Of a DNA stretch of 23,027 nucleotides, positions 1-8,396 are shown one piece after another (positions within the stretch are counted from its first letter, which is position 1; each line of letters starts with the position of its first letter). The stretch comes from Chara braunii. Taxonomy: Eukaryota > Streptophyta > Charophyceae > Charales > Characeae. Both the position numbers and the translations under genes were made by a program. The notes under the pieces were generated by a model. It searched no databases. It was not told the origin of the DNA and saw only the letters and a program-made list of their open reading frames with translations. The stretch spans positions 154,770-177,796 of the forward strand of contig BFEA01000900.1 of assembly GCA_003427395.1 (NCBI GenBank), read 5' to 3'.

Positions 1-128
1 AAGTTTTAGATTGATTGATTTATTTATTGATTCATTGATTGATTGATTGATTCATTGATTCATTGATTCATTGAGTGATTGATTGTTGGGGGAGGGGTCC
101 TCCCTCCCTTCCACACACACAAATTTAT

Positions 129-174
<46 letters not shown>

Positions 175-180
175 TCATGC
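1..180 (-). repeat. 3' tail of a retroposon: (ATTG)n, G/C hairpin, (CA)n
   Basis: A degenerate ATTG/ATTC tetranucleotide tract fills about 10-87. It is followed by a compact self-complementary block at 88-108 (GGGGGAGGGGTCC then TCCCTCCC) and a (CA)n run of about 20 units at 134-173. On the minus strand the order is (TG)n, GGGAGG-ACC-CCTCCC hairpin, then a (TCAA)n tail. The same hairpin plus tail lies on the plus strand at 11208-11306 inside the hAT element. A 3' hairpin followed by a short tandem tail is typical of LINE/SINE 3' ends, so I infer a retroposon family. The left end is cut by the window. It could instead be coincidental microsatellites, but the shared hairpin makes that less likely. 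Confidence 0.6.
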
Positions 181-373
181 ATGATGGATTTTGATCTTGG
201 CTAGGATATCCTGGTAAGAGGAAGCACAAACCGCCTATATATAATAAGTTTTTATAAAAGCAGGAATTTATAAAAGCAGGAATTTCCTGCCTATCCACAA
301 AAACAAGAATGATACCTTGCGACGGGTCCTTTTTTGAAAAAAACAATTGGTAAAATTTTCGAGAAATTGATTC

Positions 374-442
374 GATTAATAGGCATGATTTGAACCGATG
401 ACCCACGCGATGAAGGCCTTGAATCTAGCCTGAGTAGTAAAT
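374..442 (-). pseudogene. Degenerate tRNA-Met(CAU)-like sequence, possible SINE head
   Basis: Read on the minus strand, the segment runs ACTCAGGCTAGATT, then CCTTCATCGCG, then GTCATCGGTTCAAATC. These resemble, in order, the D arm, anticodon arm (CAT at 412-410) and T arm of plastid-type elongator tRNA-Met. The B-box-like GGTTCAAATC is good. The T stem and acceptor stem do not pair well, so it is not a working tRNA. With the (TCAA)n tail 300 bases further along the same strand, it could be the pol III head of a tRNA-derived SINE spanning about 1-445. A decayed organellar tRNA insertion is the alternative. The call rests on memory of tRNA consensus, not a search. Confidence 0.3.
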
Positions 443-449
443 GAATGTT

Positions 450-662
450 ACCCACATATTATGGAAAAGGAGCGGCCTGGACGTTCCCTCCATAGTGCAC
501 TTGTGTGAAAAAAAGAAAGCGCGAGAACTAACAACGCTCGTCACTAAAAGCGGGTTGACAATTCCACTAAGTACTTAGGGAGATGCAGTTGAAACATTCA
601 GCCTCGACTTCCCCGCATTTGAGCCACGTGATGAAGCTCGAGAGCGCTGTGTTCATGCTTTA
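450..662. other. Left flank, no recognisable feature
   Basis: Mixed-composition sequence outside the LTR element. It contains a short poly-A run near 508-516 and no open frame of note on either strand. I see no repeat shared with the rest of the window. Confidence 0.4.
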
Positions 663-1076
663 GTGCTCGTCGAGATTCATCCACGTGCTCATTCCTTCAA
701 AGTCATCGTGTTACTTGTTAGTAATGAGGATGTTAATGTCTGCCGTCTTCTCTTCGTCTACCAAGTTGTCCATAGCAGTTGTCTTCAGCCCGTGCAGACT
801 TCTCCTTTATCTTTGAGGGGAAATCTTGGTGGACCTTTCATTCGCTATTAGTATCATACCACCAAGGATCATTTTCTCTTGCACTACCAGTGTGTCTTGA
901 TGGAGAACCCTCTGTCCTTTGAAGAAATGCTCGAGGCGCACTTCGGGGGCGAGTCCAACAACGAACCAGACCCAGAGGTGATGATTGCGATTCATAATAC
1001 CCTCCACCTCACCACCCCCTTTTTCTCCTTCTCCTTCTTTGGCATTAAGATCTATTTATTTGTATATATCCCATAG
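663..1076 (+). pseudogene. Unrecognised coding-like stretch with one in-frame stop
   Basis: One plus-strand frame stays open from 663 to 1076 apart from a TAG at 849-851. The part after the stop reads like protein, with an acidic segment (MENPLSFEEMLEAHFGGESN, from about 900), then a T/F/S-rich low-complexity end produced by a pyrimidine tract at about 1010-1042. No domain is recognised, no clear start codon context is visible, and the LTR element begins eight bases after the frame ends. It could be a decayed transposon or host exon cut by the insertion, or simply a chance open frame. This is inference from composition only. Confidence 0.2.
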
Positions 1077-1811
1077 TAAAACGTTGTCCAGCGTATCGGT
1101 CCTGCACCGCACAGGGCAGCGCGGGACCTTATGGCCGCGTCACGCAGGAATTGGTTTGACTCCTTCGTCGCAAATATACATGGAGCTTCCGCAAGCCACT
1201 CCGGCCGGGTGCGCCAGCCAGACCTTCCGCGAGCTCCTACGACAGGATAGGGCCTACGAGAGGCACGACTTACCTCCATCTTACGGGAGCTGTCACGTCC
1301 CTTCGGTGGGCGTATCCCCGCCGAGCTACCAGTCCACAATACGAAAGCTGATCAGTTGCAATCGCAGAGGTGGACCACCCGAGGGCGTTTCTCGTTCGCT
1401 GTAGCATAGGGGGTACGCGCGGTAATACGCCTCTATCAGACCCGCACGCGAACCGACGCACTGGGGAGGTTGAAATCCCAAGCGTGGTCCGTCGTCGGTT
1501 GACTAGGGCATATCTCACTCACCACAAGCACACAACTCTACGAACTCAAAAATAAAACACACACACAACGACACACACGAAACGACACAACATAAACAAT
1601 GCGACAACACTTCAAGTCCCTTTGTAACCATCCCATAACTTTCCAATGCGGAAATCAGATAGGCACCGCGGGCGAGACTTAGTATAAAATCGCTCGGACA
1701 TTGGGGTAACTCATATCGACTCGCAATACAAGCGTACGCAAGCAATCACATTGATGGTGTACTATGTAGTACCCGTACTCACGCGATCCTCGTTACTTTT
1801 GAGGGTCGAGT

Positions 1812-1829
1812 TCGACACTCAAGTGTCGA
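1812..1829. repeat. 8-bp palindrome with 2-base spacer
   Basis: TCGACACT-CA-AGTGTCGA. The right LTR has a decayed version near 14873-14890 (TCGACACTCAAGTGCCGG), so the palindrome either decayed there or was completed here. It could be a protein-binding site or chance. Confidence 0.35.
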
Positions 1830-2140
1830 CTGACACGCGCCTTGAGGGTTAATCTCTCGACGTTGGACAACCGCCAAGTGCGGTTGAGAACCACAAAGTG
1901 GGTGGTGCACAGGTTCATACCTGTGGTGGAATTCGTCTCTTATGGCCCTGGAGACCAACTCCTTCACCTAGGGCTCGAAGGGAAGTCAAGGGGTTTGACT
2001 TTGATGGCTGCCATGTACTAAAACGTCGAACTGTAAAAAATCTCTAAAAAACAAAGGATAAGGGGAAGTCTCAGCCCCCTCGAAAACATAATCTAGTCAA
2101 CCCTTACGCGCGGTCACAGTAGGCCGTACGAAACACTCAA

Positions 2141-2143
<3 letters not shown>

Positions 2144-2193
<50 letters not shown>
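2144..2193. repeat. (AT)n then (GA)n microsatellite
   Basis: About 30 bases of AT repeat run into about 20 bases of GA repeat. The matching place in the right LTR (about 15223-15252) is short and mixed (AT, then CA, then AT), so the tract changed length after the two LTRs separated. Confidence 0.85.
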
Positions 2194-2867
2194 GGTTATT
2201 AGTATAGAACGATCACTTCTCATAGTCAAAGTGAGACTTCTTTCAGCCATATATATGTATGTGATCGCAGGCAATCAAATCCAGAGTCCGAACCACAAAC
2301 ATACATGCAATCACATCAAAGATCCAACAAAAGTTTACGCACTACACGGGGTCAACTTCAACCATTCTCTATGCTCATACCCCTTGCTTTAGCCATACAA
2401 ACCTAACTCTTGTGCAACTCCCGAAAATAAATACCAAGTACTTTTGTTCAGTGGTCATTCAATAAAGTCTGGGTGAAAACACAATGAAACAATTCAAATC
2501 ACAGGGTTAAAGCCTTTAGGTTGAGTGGCAAGAGTGAAATGGAGTTGAATCGCAAACTGACGAATCGACAACCGACATGTTATCAGTGATAACAGAAGGT
2601 GATCCTTGTAGAATCAAGCTCAATCTAGTCCAAATCTTGAATCAATCGATCAAGAGGACTTGTAACACAAGATAAGTCAATCCCCAGGCTAAACCTATAA
2701 GTCCTTGGAGAATAATCTCCATATCTCGATTTCACTTAAAATCTTCCTAATTGACTAAGCCTAAATCTACTGCTAAGCAGTGCCCAAAGCAAAAGGACAT
2801 TCTAGCATAATCTCCTGTATATATAGAGTGGATTGCAAAAACCGTCACCTGTCAAAATATAACCTAT

Positions 2868-3194
2868 AACTAACATTTCGTTAAAATTGACATTTTATTT
2901 TTTTTACAAAATTTGGCATCCTTGAAAAAATTGAGTTTTTTAGTGTGTTTTTGTGCCCACGATATCGGACCATCTGATGTATCTCATCGTAAAATACCGT
3001 CAAAATACATCCGAGGCTCAAAAAAAATAAAATAAAAAATTAAGGCATATCAGATGGTCCGGCTTCCCCAGGACACCAGATCATCAAGAGTCTAATGTGG
3101 TTGGCGCAAAAAAATGTCAAAAAATACTATGTTTTTTTGCAAGTTCAATTTTGTGAAAATAGTAAAAAATATGAATTTTAACAAAATATTTGTT
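2868..3194. mobile_element. 327-bp MITE with TSD CTAT
   Basis: The right LTR reads straight through at this point (AACCTAT then CTCCTTTAAAC), whereas the left LTR has 327 extra AT-rich bases flanked by CTAT (2864-2867 and 3195-3198). The ends are inverted repeats. The left end is AACTAACATTTCGTTAAAAT and the right end read backwards is AACAAATATTTTGTTAAAAT, with similarity continuing for some 15 bases. A second, perfect 12-bp inverted repeat lies inside (GGACCATCTGAT at 2967-2978, ATCAGATGGTCC at 3049-3060), so the whole could fold on itself. It has no coding capacity. The 4-bp TSD does not settle the superfamily. Presence in one LTR only dates it after the retrotransposon insertion. Confidence 0.7.
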
Positions 3195-3208
3195 CTATCT
3201 TCTTTAAA

Positions 3209-3515
3209 CTAAGAAAATTTCGGCAGCGCTTCCCGTAGAGAAATTGTCTTTTCAGAATTTATATTAGCCTAAATACGAAAACAGAAGTAACTTTTAACTT
3301 TCCAAACTCCAACTTTGTCTAACTCCCTGAATTAGCAAAAATTTGGGCAGCACTCCCTTTAGAAAATGAGACTTTCCAAATTTTTACTAAGTCATATATA
3401 AACTTTAGACAAGTTGAACTTTGACTAGTCAAGATTTGACTAACTCCTTGGATTTGCAGAAATTTCGGCAACGGTTCCCGTTGAGAAAGTATCTTACCAA
3501 AATTTATACAGAGTC
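3209..3515. repeat. Three tandem units of about 122 bp
   Basis: The motif AATTTCGGCAGCGCTTCCCG followed by GTAGAGAAA recurs starting at 3216, 3340 and 3461, that is every 121-124 bases. Each is followed by a pyrimidine-rich piece and AAATTTATAC-like sequence. Units have diverged to about 70% of each other by eye. The array is also in the right LTR (about 15911-16215), so it predates the insertion. 'AATTTCGGCAGC' phrases of this kind are familiar from LTRs and UTRs of plant retrotransposons, which supports plant origin. That last point is from general knowledge, not a search. Confidence 0.6.
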
Positions 3516-3772
3516 AAGTATAACAAATGATCTTAGAAAATGCAGAAATTAACATAAGTAAAAATAAAATTAGCTCAAAAAATGCAGAAATTGAATTAAC
3601 TCATATCGCTCTAGCACATGAAGAACACCTAAAGCAACTACCTGTCAAACTGAAACTCGGATTAAGTAGTAGCCCCACTCAGTCACATGCAGGCCAAACC
3701 ACAAAGGGAAGTATTCTCGTCATCCCAAGTCAACTTAGCAAACAATAGTTCACAGTCTTTCAATGCTTTATC

Positions 3773-3780
3773 CCTTTATA
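3773..3780 (-). promoter_or_regulatory. Candidate TATA box of the retrotransposon
   Basis: On the element's strand the sequence is TATAAAGG, with a second TATATAAG about 10 bases upstream (3787-3797). Both are unchanged in the right LTR (TATAAAGG at 16479-16472), within sequence that otherwise differs by about 9%. If used, U3 would be about 4.6 kb and R-U5 about 2.7 kb. The stem-loop array would then lie directly upstream of the promoter. There is no transcript evidence. Confidence 0.3.
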
Positions 3781-4710
3781 CCCAACTTATATAAGGCATA
3801 AGGTCAGGACACCCAAACTTATGAAATGTGTCTTACTTAGCCAGGCATAAAGTCAGGCGACCCAAACTTATGGAATGAGTCTAACTTAGCCAAAGTATAC
3901 ACAAACACACGACACAATACCTTTTCTCTTCTTGGGCATATCACTAGGCCATTCTAGTCACCCCAAACTGTTTAAATAGCCTCTGAACTTAATCTTCAAG
4001 GTGGGCGTAGGACTGAGTCATTCATCTTAGAAACAATGCTCAGCCGACCCAAGTTACCTTCAGTTATACTCTTAATTATACTCTCTTCAGGTTGTGATAT
4101 GTCATAGTCAGACCACCTAAACTTATAAAACGGTCTGATCAGCTTGTTCATAAACAGAATAATAATAAAATATAGCTAAATTATAACCTTGGGTTCCAGC
4201 ATGTGCGGGCTTTGAGTCAGACCACCTGAACTTACAAAACAGTCTGACTCTCTGCCTAATCCGTTCCTCTCTGATCCAAGCTCTGCGTGACATTGGGCTA
4301 GACCACCTAAACTTACAGAACGGTCCGCCCTCTGTCAGGTTCATTTTCTCATAATAAAGCAGGAAGAGGTTGAGCTAAAATTATAGAACGACTCATACCT
4401 CCTCGTTCAGAACCAGATAAACAAAGGAAATCCCAAAATAACCAAGGCAACCAAGACACCTTAACTTAAAGAACGCACTTGGCTCCTAAAAAATCAACCA
4501 CAAACAGCCCTCGCAAGTCAGAGCAACCAGACTACCTAAACTTATAGAACAGTCTGGTCCTCAAGACGATCCCACAGCACTAGGTCTCCCCAAACTTATG
4601 GGGACTTCCCAACCTCCAGAGCAGTCAGACCACCTAAACTTATAGAATGGTCTGACGCTCCATACAATCCAAAGTAAACATAGCACAGGGTCTCCCCAAA
4701 CTTATGGGGG
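3773..4710. repeat. Array of about 12 stem-loops with a shared loop (left LTR)
   Basis: The core CCYAAACTTATRGAAC recurs about twelve times, each time flanked by complementary arms that differ between units. Examples: AGGACAC/GTGTCTT (3806-3834); TCAGACC/GGTCTGA (4108-4138); GAGTCAGAC/GTCTGACTC (4214-4250, 9 bp perfect); GGGC..GACC/GGTC..GCCC (4295-4330); CCAAG/CTTGG (4451-4482); CCAGACT/AGTCTGG (4527-4557); CCCC/GGGG closing AAACTTAT (4588-4603 and 4694-4709); GTCAGACC/GGTCTGAC (4624-4656, 8 bp perfect). The stems change while pairing is kept, which is what selection on folding, or repeated spread of a palindromic unit, would leave. The function is unknown. Possible roles are RNA packaging, regulation, or protein binding to DNA upstream of the promoter. 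Confidence 0.7.
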
Positions 4711-7687
4711 TCTCCCAGCCTTAATAACCCAGTCAAACTTCAAAGCAATACTGCCTTCCTCCCAACTTTCCCCCAGATGCAATTCCCTTTTGTTTACAAT
4801 CTGCCTTCAGGCAATCAAGAAAACTGACTCTGATATTGCACAGGTGTTCTTTTATTTCGCCTAATTCATATTCTGACAGTCAAACAACAAATCGTCTATG
4901 CTATAATCTAGGTTTATAGAGGGGGATGGAAAGTTACTTTACAGTTCCCTGCCTCCAACCTCCTCCTGAGTTCCAGCAGAGCTCCCGCAATCAGTGGGGT
5001 AACCTCCCGCGTAGGCCTTGTTGCGGTCCTACGGGTTGCAATCCCGCCTGCCACCTTCCTCTCGGATCAGGATTAGACTTAGAGCAAGAAGGACATAAGT
5101 AGGGGGTTTCAGACTCCCGAGATACAGGAAGGGGACAACTCAACTCTCAGGAGAGGGCCTGGTTACCTTCACTCGCCTGAGGGCCCCGCGATGGCAGCCA
5201 GAATGCGCAGCAATTTGGCTAATCACCAGTCAAACCACCGCTGTTTATCATTCGGCGGCTCTCCGCATCGCAACAAAACCTCCTCACTCAACGAACTCGG
5301 GTCCTACCACAACGCTCATGACCTGAAATGTAAGGCCACGGGGAGGTTCGCCAACTCGCGACTCTCCACCAGCGACTTCACACAATAGGACGAACTGCAT
5401 ACCCGCCAACAGTCTAGCTTGCACCACGCAGCTACTCTGCTGCAGCCTCCGTTCAACAGGCCACACACCCTATTGGCCAGCCTTCAGATATGCGGCCAGG
5501 CAACTCTCTCCGCCACTGTTCCAATTACTGAGAAGACAACATGTTGTCCCCCAAGTCACCTCCAGCCTCGCTTCACTATCCTTACTGCGACGAGTCTGCA
5601 CCTCCGCCCCTCAGTCTTCGAAGCTTAGTATGAAACGAACGGCAACGACCGCGGCTAGTGGTTAGGTCTGCATTCAATGGTCTGCAGGTATACGCACCAT
5701 CTTCGTTGTTCCTTTGACACCCACTAACCACGGAGGTGAGTTAGATCAACTTGAATCTCCCTCTAAGGTACAAAGGTACATGCCGTTGTTCGGAGTCGTG
5801 CACACCAAAGGGGTACGGAGAAGTTACCTTTGTTGATACGTTGGGCAACAGACCTACTTCTTCTCTCTCTCTCTGCGGACCACGCTCTCCCCTCCCTCGT
5901 TGAGAGAAGCGTTACAGTGGCGAAAGCAAACCCGGGTTACGAGCGGCTTGCATACTATAAAAACGTGAAGATACATTTGAAACCGGTCGTACACGTAGAC
6001 CGGGGCAAGCCTCACACACTCGGCAATCAGTACTAGCACAACGCGTCAGCTGCTATGTAAGCCGGGAATAGATCCATCGACAAAAGATGAAACCATAGAC
6101 CATGATCTGTGCACATAGAGAGGTAGGATGATCGGTTAAAACGAATCTCTCTCTAAACAGGGAAGGTGCATTCAAAATCATTGCTTGTGTACATCGAGAG
6201 GTTACGCATCAGGCCACGCGATGACAGTCTCATCAGTCAGGTGAGTCCCTCTCTCTCTCCCTTCCTGTTCTACTATACCGCAAGGCTACTACCGGTCATC
6301 TTTTATCCAACACGAGAGTGAATCTTCCCCAAGTACATGGGGAGATACATTACTAAACTCAAGTCTTCTTCTAGGCGCAGCCTGTAATACTGACCCCGAC
6401 CAAACTAACATCCTAGTGCAAAACCTAACCATGCTACTGCGTTTGCCCTATCAGAACATCCCAAAATAGTATGTTACCTCGACTAATTTCATTCGGAAAC
6501 GATAGAGTTACACGATTTTCACTTCGCTCCTTCTTTGCTTCCGCCATCACTTCACGCAGTACCTTCTCCTACTAACTCGCAATCCCTTAACTTTCATCCT
6601 CATCCAACCATACCACTCAACTCGCACCATTTAAAACCCCGAACCTACTCCCTTCCTGTAGTTAATTCCATCGAGGACGGAGTGAACTCTCTGTTCTTCG
6701 ATCCCCTCCATATTCGCTTCTACCACCTCTCTGCGCAGCTTACCTTCTCACTAACTCCAATCCTAATAACTTTCTACCTAAACTAACATCAGATTCACAA
6801 TCGCCCTACTTCAAAACCCCCAAGTAGGTTCTTTCCCCGCACGATTTCATCAAGAAACGGGCGGGCTTTTACCATCTCCTCCCTGCCATCTCCTACTCTT
6901 CTCTAACTTCAACTTTCTAACGTACCTGGTGCGATTTAGCGTCCAGGTTCACACCCTCTATTTCCTCTTCTTACTAACACCCACTCCCGCGCTCCGACTA
7001 GCTACTTCTGGTTGCTTCGAACAACGCAATTCTCCGCCTTCGGCTCCCTGTTCCGCTTTTCGATCGCGTCTGCCCCCTCAGCGAGCTCTGCCCACTCAGT
7101 TTATCGCTGCCCCTCCCGACCCTACCGTACCGGACAGCTGTCCCTCGGCGGCTTCGGTCACCTTCTCTCTTGGCCAGGCAGTAACCGACACAGTTAGTCC
7201 TTTGTTCCTCTAGTGTAGCGGCCTAAGGAGAACCCCACAGGAGGCTGGCTGATAGCCGACTCGATTAGCTTTCCGTCCCCATGCCCAGTCCGATTGCGTG
7301 CTGCAATCTGAGGCCCGGTGGCGCGAGCCCTAGTGTGTATCTTAGGCGCAATAGCGAATATTCCCCTGGGACCCTTTGGAGACCCACAGGCACGAGGGGT
7401 CCTGTACGACCGCTACTATGATCTGCGACCCCCTTTCTGCCCTGGTGCATTCGCCCCCTCGCACCTTGGTATAGCCAGCCCATTGGCCCTCAAATCCCAA
7501 CAAAGATGCCCACACTCAGGCCTTTCACGACAGAATGTGGTTGGCAAACGCTGCACCCGCCAAAGGCCCCTACCCCTCAGTTCTCTTCCGCCTCGTGGGC
7601 TAATCACCCTGCGGCTCGCACGCACGTTGAACTCGTCGGCCTATATTTGTTCTAAGACAGGCGGACTAAAGAAATTCCGCCAGCGTC
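4711..7687. other. 3' LTR body without recognised features
   Basis: Non-coding LTR sequence, alignable base for base with about 17431-20460. A pyrimidine-rich stretch on the plus strand runs about 6500-7200, so it is purine-rich on the element's strand. Several short frames of 60-150 codons occur on both strands, but none resembles a known protein and they overlap one another. I see no further inserted element here. The right LTR has about 55 extra bases at about 17612-17666 relative to this copy. Confidence 0.6.
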
Positions 7688-7761
7688 CCGAACAAGAACT
7701 TAATAGGTCAAAGTGTCAGATTGTGAATTTGAAAACATGGGTTCAACTCCCGTTATTCGCC
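7688..7761 (+). tRNA. tRNA-His(GUG)-like cloverleaf, probably a pseudogene
   Basis: The sequence folds as a near-complete tRNA. The acceptor is CCGAACA/TATTCGC (5 of 7 pairs). The D stem is ACTT/AAGT (7698-7701, 7711-7714), with GG in its loop. The anticodon stem is TCAGA/TTTGA (7716-7720, 7728-7732) around loop TTGTGAA with anticodon GTG at 7723-7725. The variable loop has four bases. The T stem is ATGGG/CCCGT (7737-7741, 7749-7753) around TTCAACT. The B box GGTTCAACTCC fits. The 3' half resembles plastid-type tRNA-His (GATTGTGAAT, GGGTTCAA, CCCGT, TTCGCC). Acceptor mismatches and a three-base linker before the D stem argue against function. The right LTR lacks the whole segment. Confidence 0.45.
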
Positions 7762-7830
7762 TCTTGCATCTGAACTCTGGCGAGCCTAAATCCAGCCGAA
7801 GCTGGCGTCAAGACAGTTATTCATTGACTG
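7695..7830. other. About 136-bp segment present in the left LTR only
   Basis: The left LTR reads GAACA-(136 bases)-GGGAGTCCGAAC, while the right LTR reads GAACACAAGGGAGCCCGAAC near 20465-20484. No clear target duplication or A-tail is seen, so this may be a deletion in the right copy or an insertion (for example a tRNA-derived piece) in the left. It contains the tRNA-His-like sequence. Confidence 0.6.
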
Positions 7831-8396
7831 AGGGAGTCCGAACTCGGGTCTGTTTTCCAGCGGCCCAATGGTGTACCAATTGAACCTGACCCGTCGGTCT
7901 TACCGCAGGTCTTGGAACCGGAATAAAACTAAGAAAAAATAAAAGCAAAACGGGCCACCAAAAAGGTAGTGAAACCAGGGCCATTGCGTTGCCCACCTTC
8001 GATGCAGCGTACCCTATTTATTATGCAGAAGTCTCATTATTGTCGAGGCCGTCCTCCGCACGAGCGTGCGCACGTCCCCATCAAATGTGCCAATCAAAAA
8101 GACTAACATCCCGTAATCCTAGTTTAATCAAAAATAAATAAATAATAATAGTGAACCAAGGCGACCGGCATCCGCGCCGGCCTTGCAATCATCAGCAGGG
8201 AAAGGAAATCACGCACACCTTAAACCTGTGCGTCCATGCACAATCTACTTCTAGACATTCTAGTCAAACTTTCAGTCAACGTAAACAAAAGACTATCGCG
8301 ACACGCGCGGTTTACTCAAAATTTCCGAGTCGAACTTATTTTCTGTCACTTGCAAAAAACAGGGCGGATACCTTTGTAAGGGTATTCGCACCGACA

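Larger units (their letters stand above)
1085..8396 (-). repeat. 3' LTR (left copy), 7.3 kb
   Basis: On the plus strand it starts TGTCCAGCG and ends CACCGACA, giving the standard TG...CA pattern and a short terminal inverted match (TGTC/GACA). It aligns collinearly with 14143-21028. Over about 215 bases compared by eye (1349-1563) there are about 19 differences, mostly transitions. Relative to the right copy it has gained a MITE (2868-3194), about 136 bases containing a tRNA-His-like sequence (7695-7830), a longer AT/GA microsatellite (2144-2193) and about 27 bases near 2367. Short open frames within it are shared with the right copy only because the LTRs are copies. None looks like a gene. 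Confidence 0.8.

Noticed and set aside
125-406. 93-codon minus-strand frame
   Set aside because: Its C-terminal part is a VCVCVC run translated from the (CA)n microsatellite, and the rest overlaps the tRNA-Met-like segment.
3779-4710. Possible CRISPR-like array, because short repeats alternate with variable sequence
   Set aside because: Spacing is irregular, the variable parts pair with each other rather than being independent spacers, and the setting is a eukaryotic LTR.
5191-5388. 65-codon plus-strand frame conserved at 17966-18163, and similar conserved pairs elsewhere in the LTRs
   Set aside because: The pairs are LTR copies, so conservation follows from descent. They overlap other frames on both strands, and differences between copies change amino acids freely.
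7831-7905. Second tRNA-like region on the minus strand (CCCGAGTTCGG near 7845, GGTTCAATTGGTACACC near 7880)
   Set aside because: The pieces resemble a T arm and a D arm, but the anticodon arm does not fold and the order and spacing do not make a cloverleaf.
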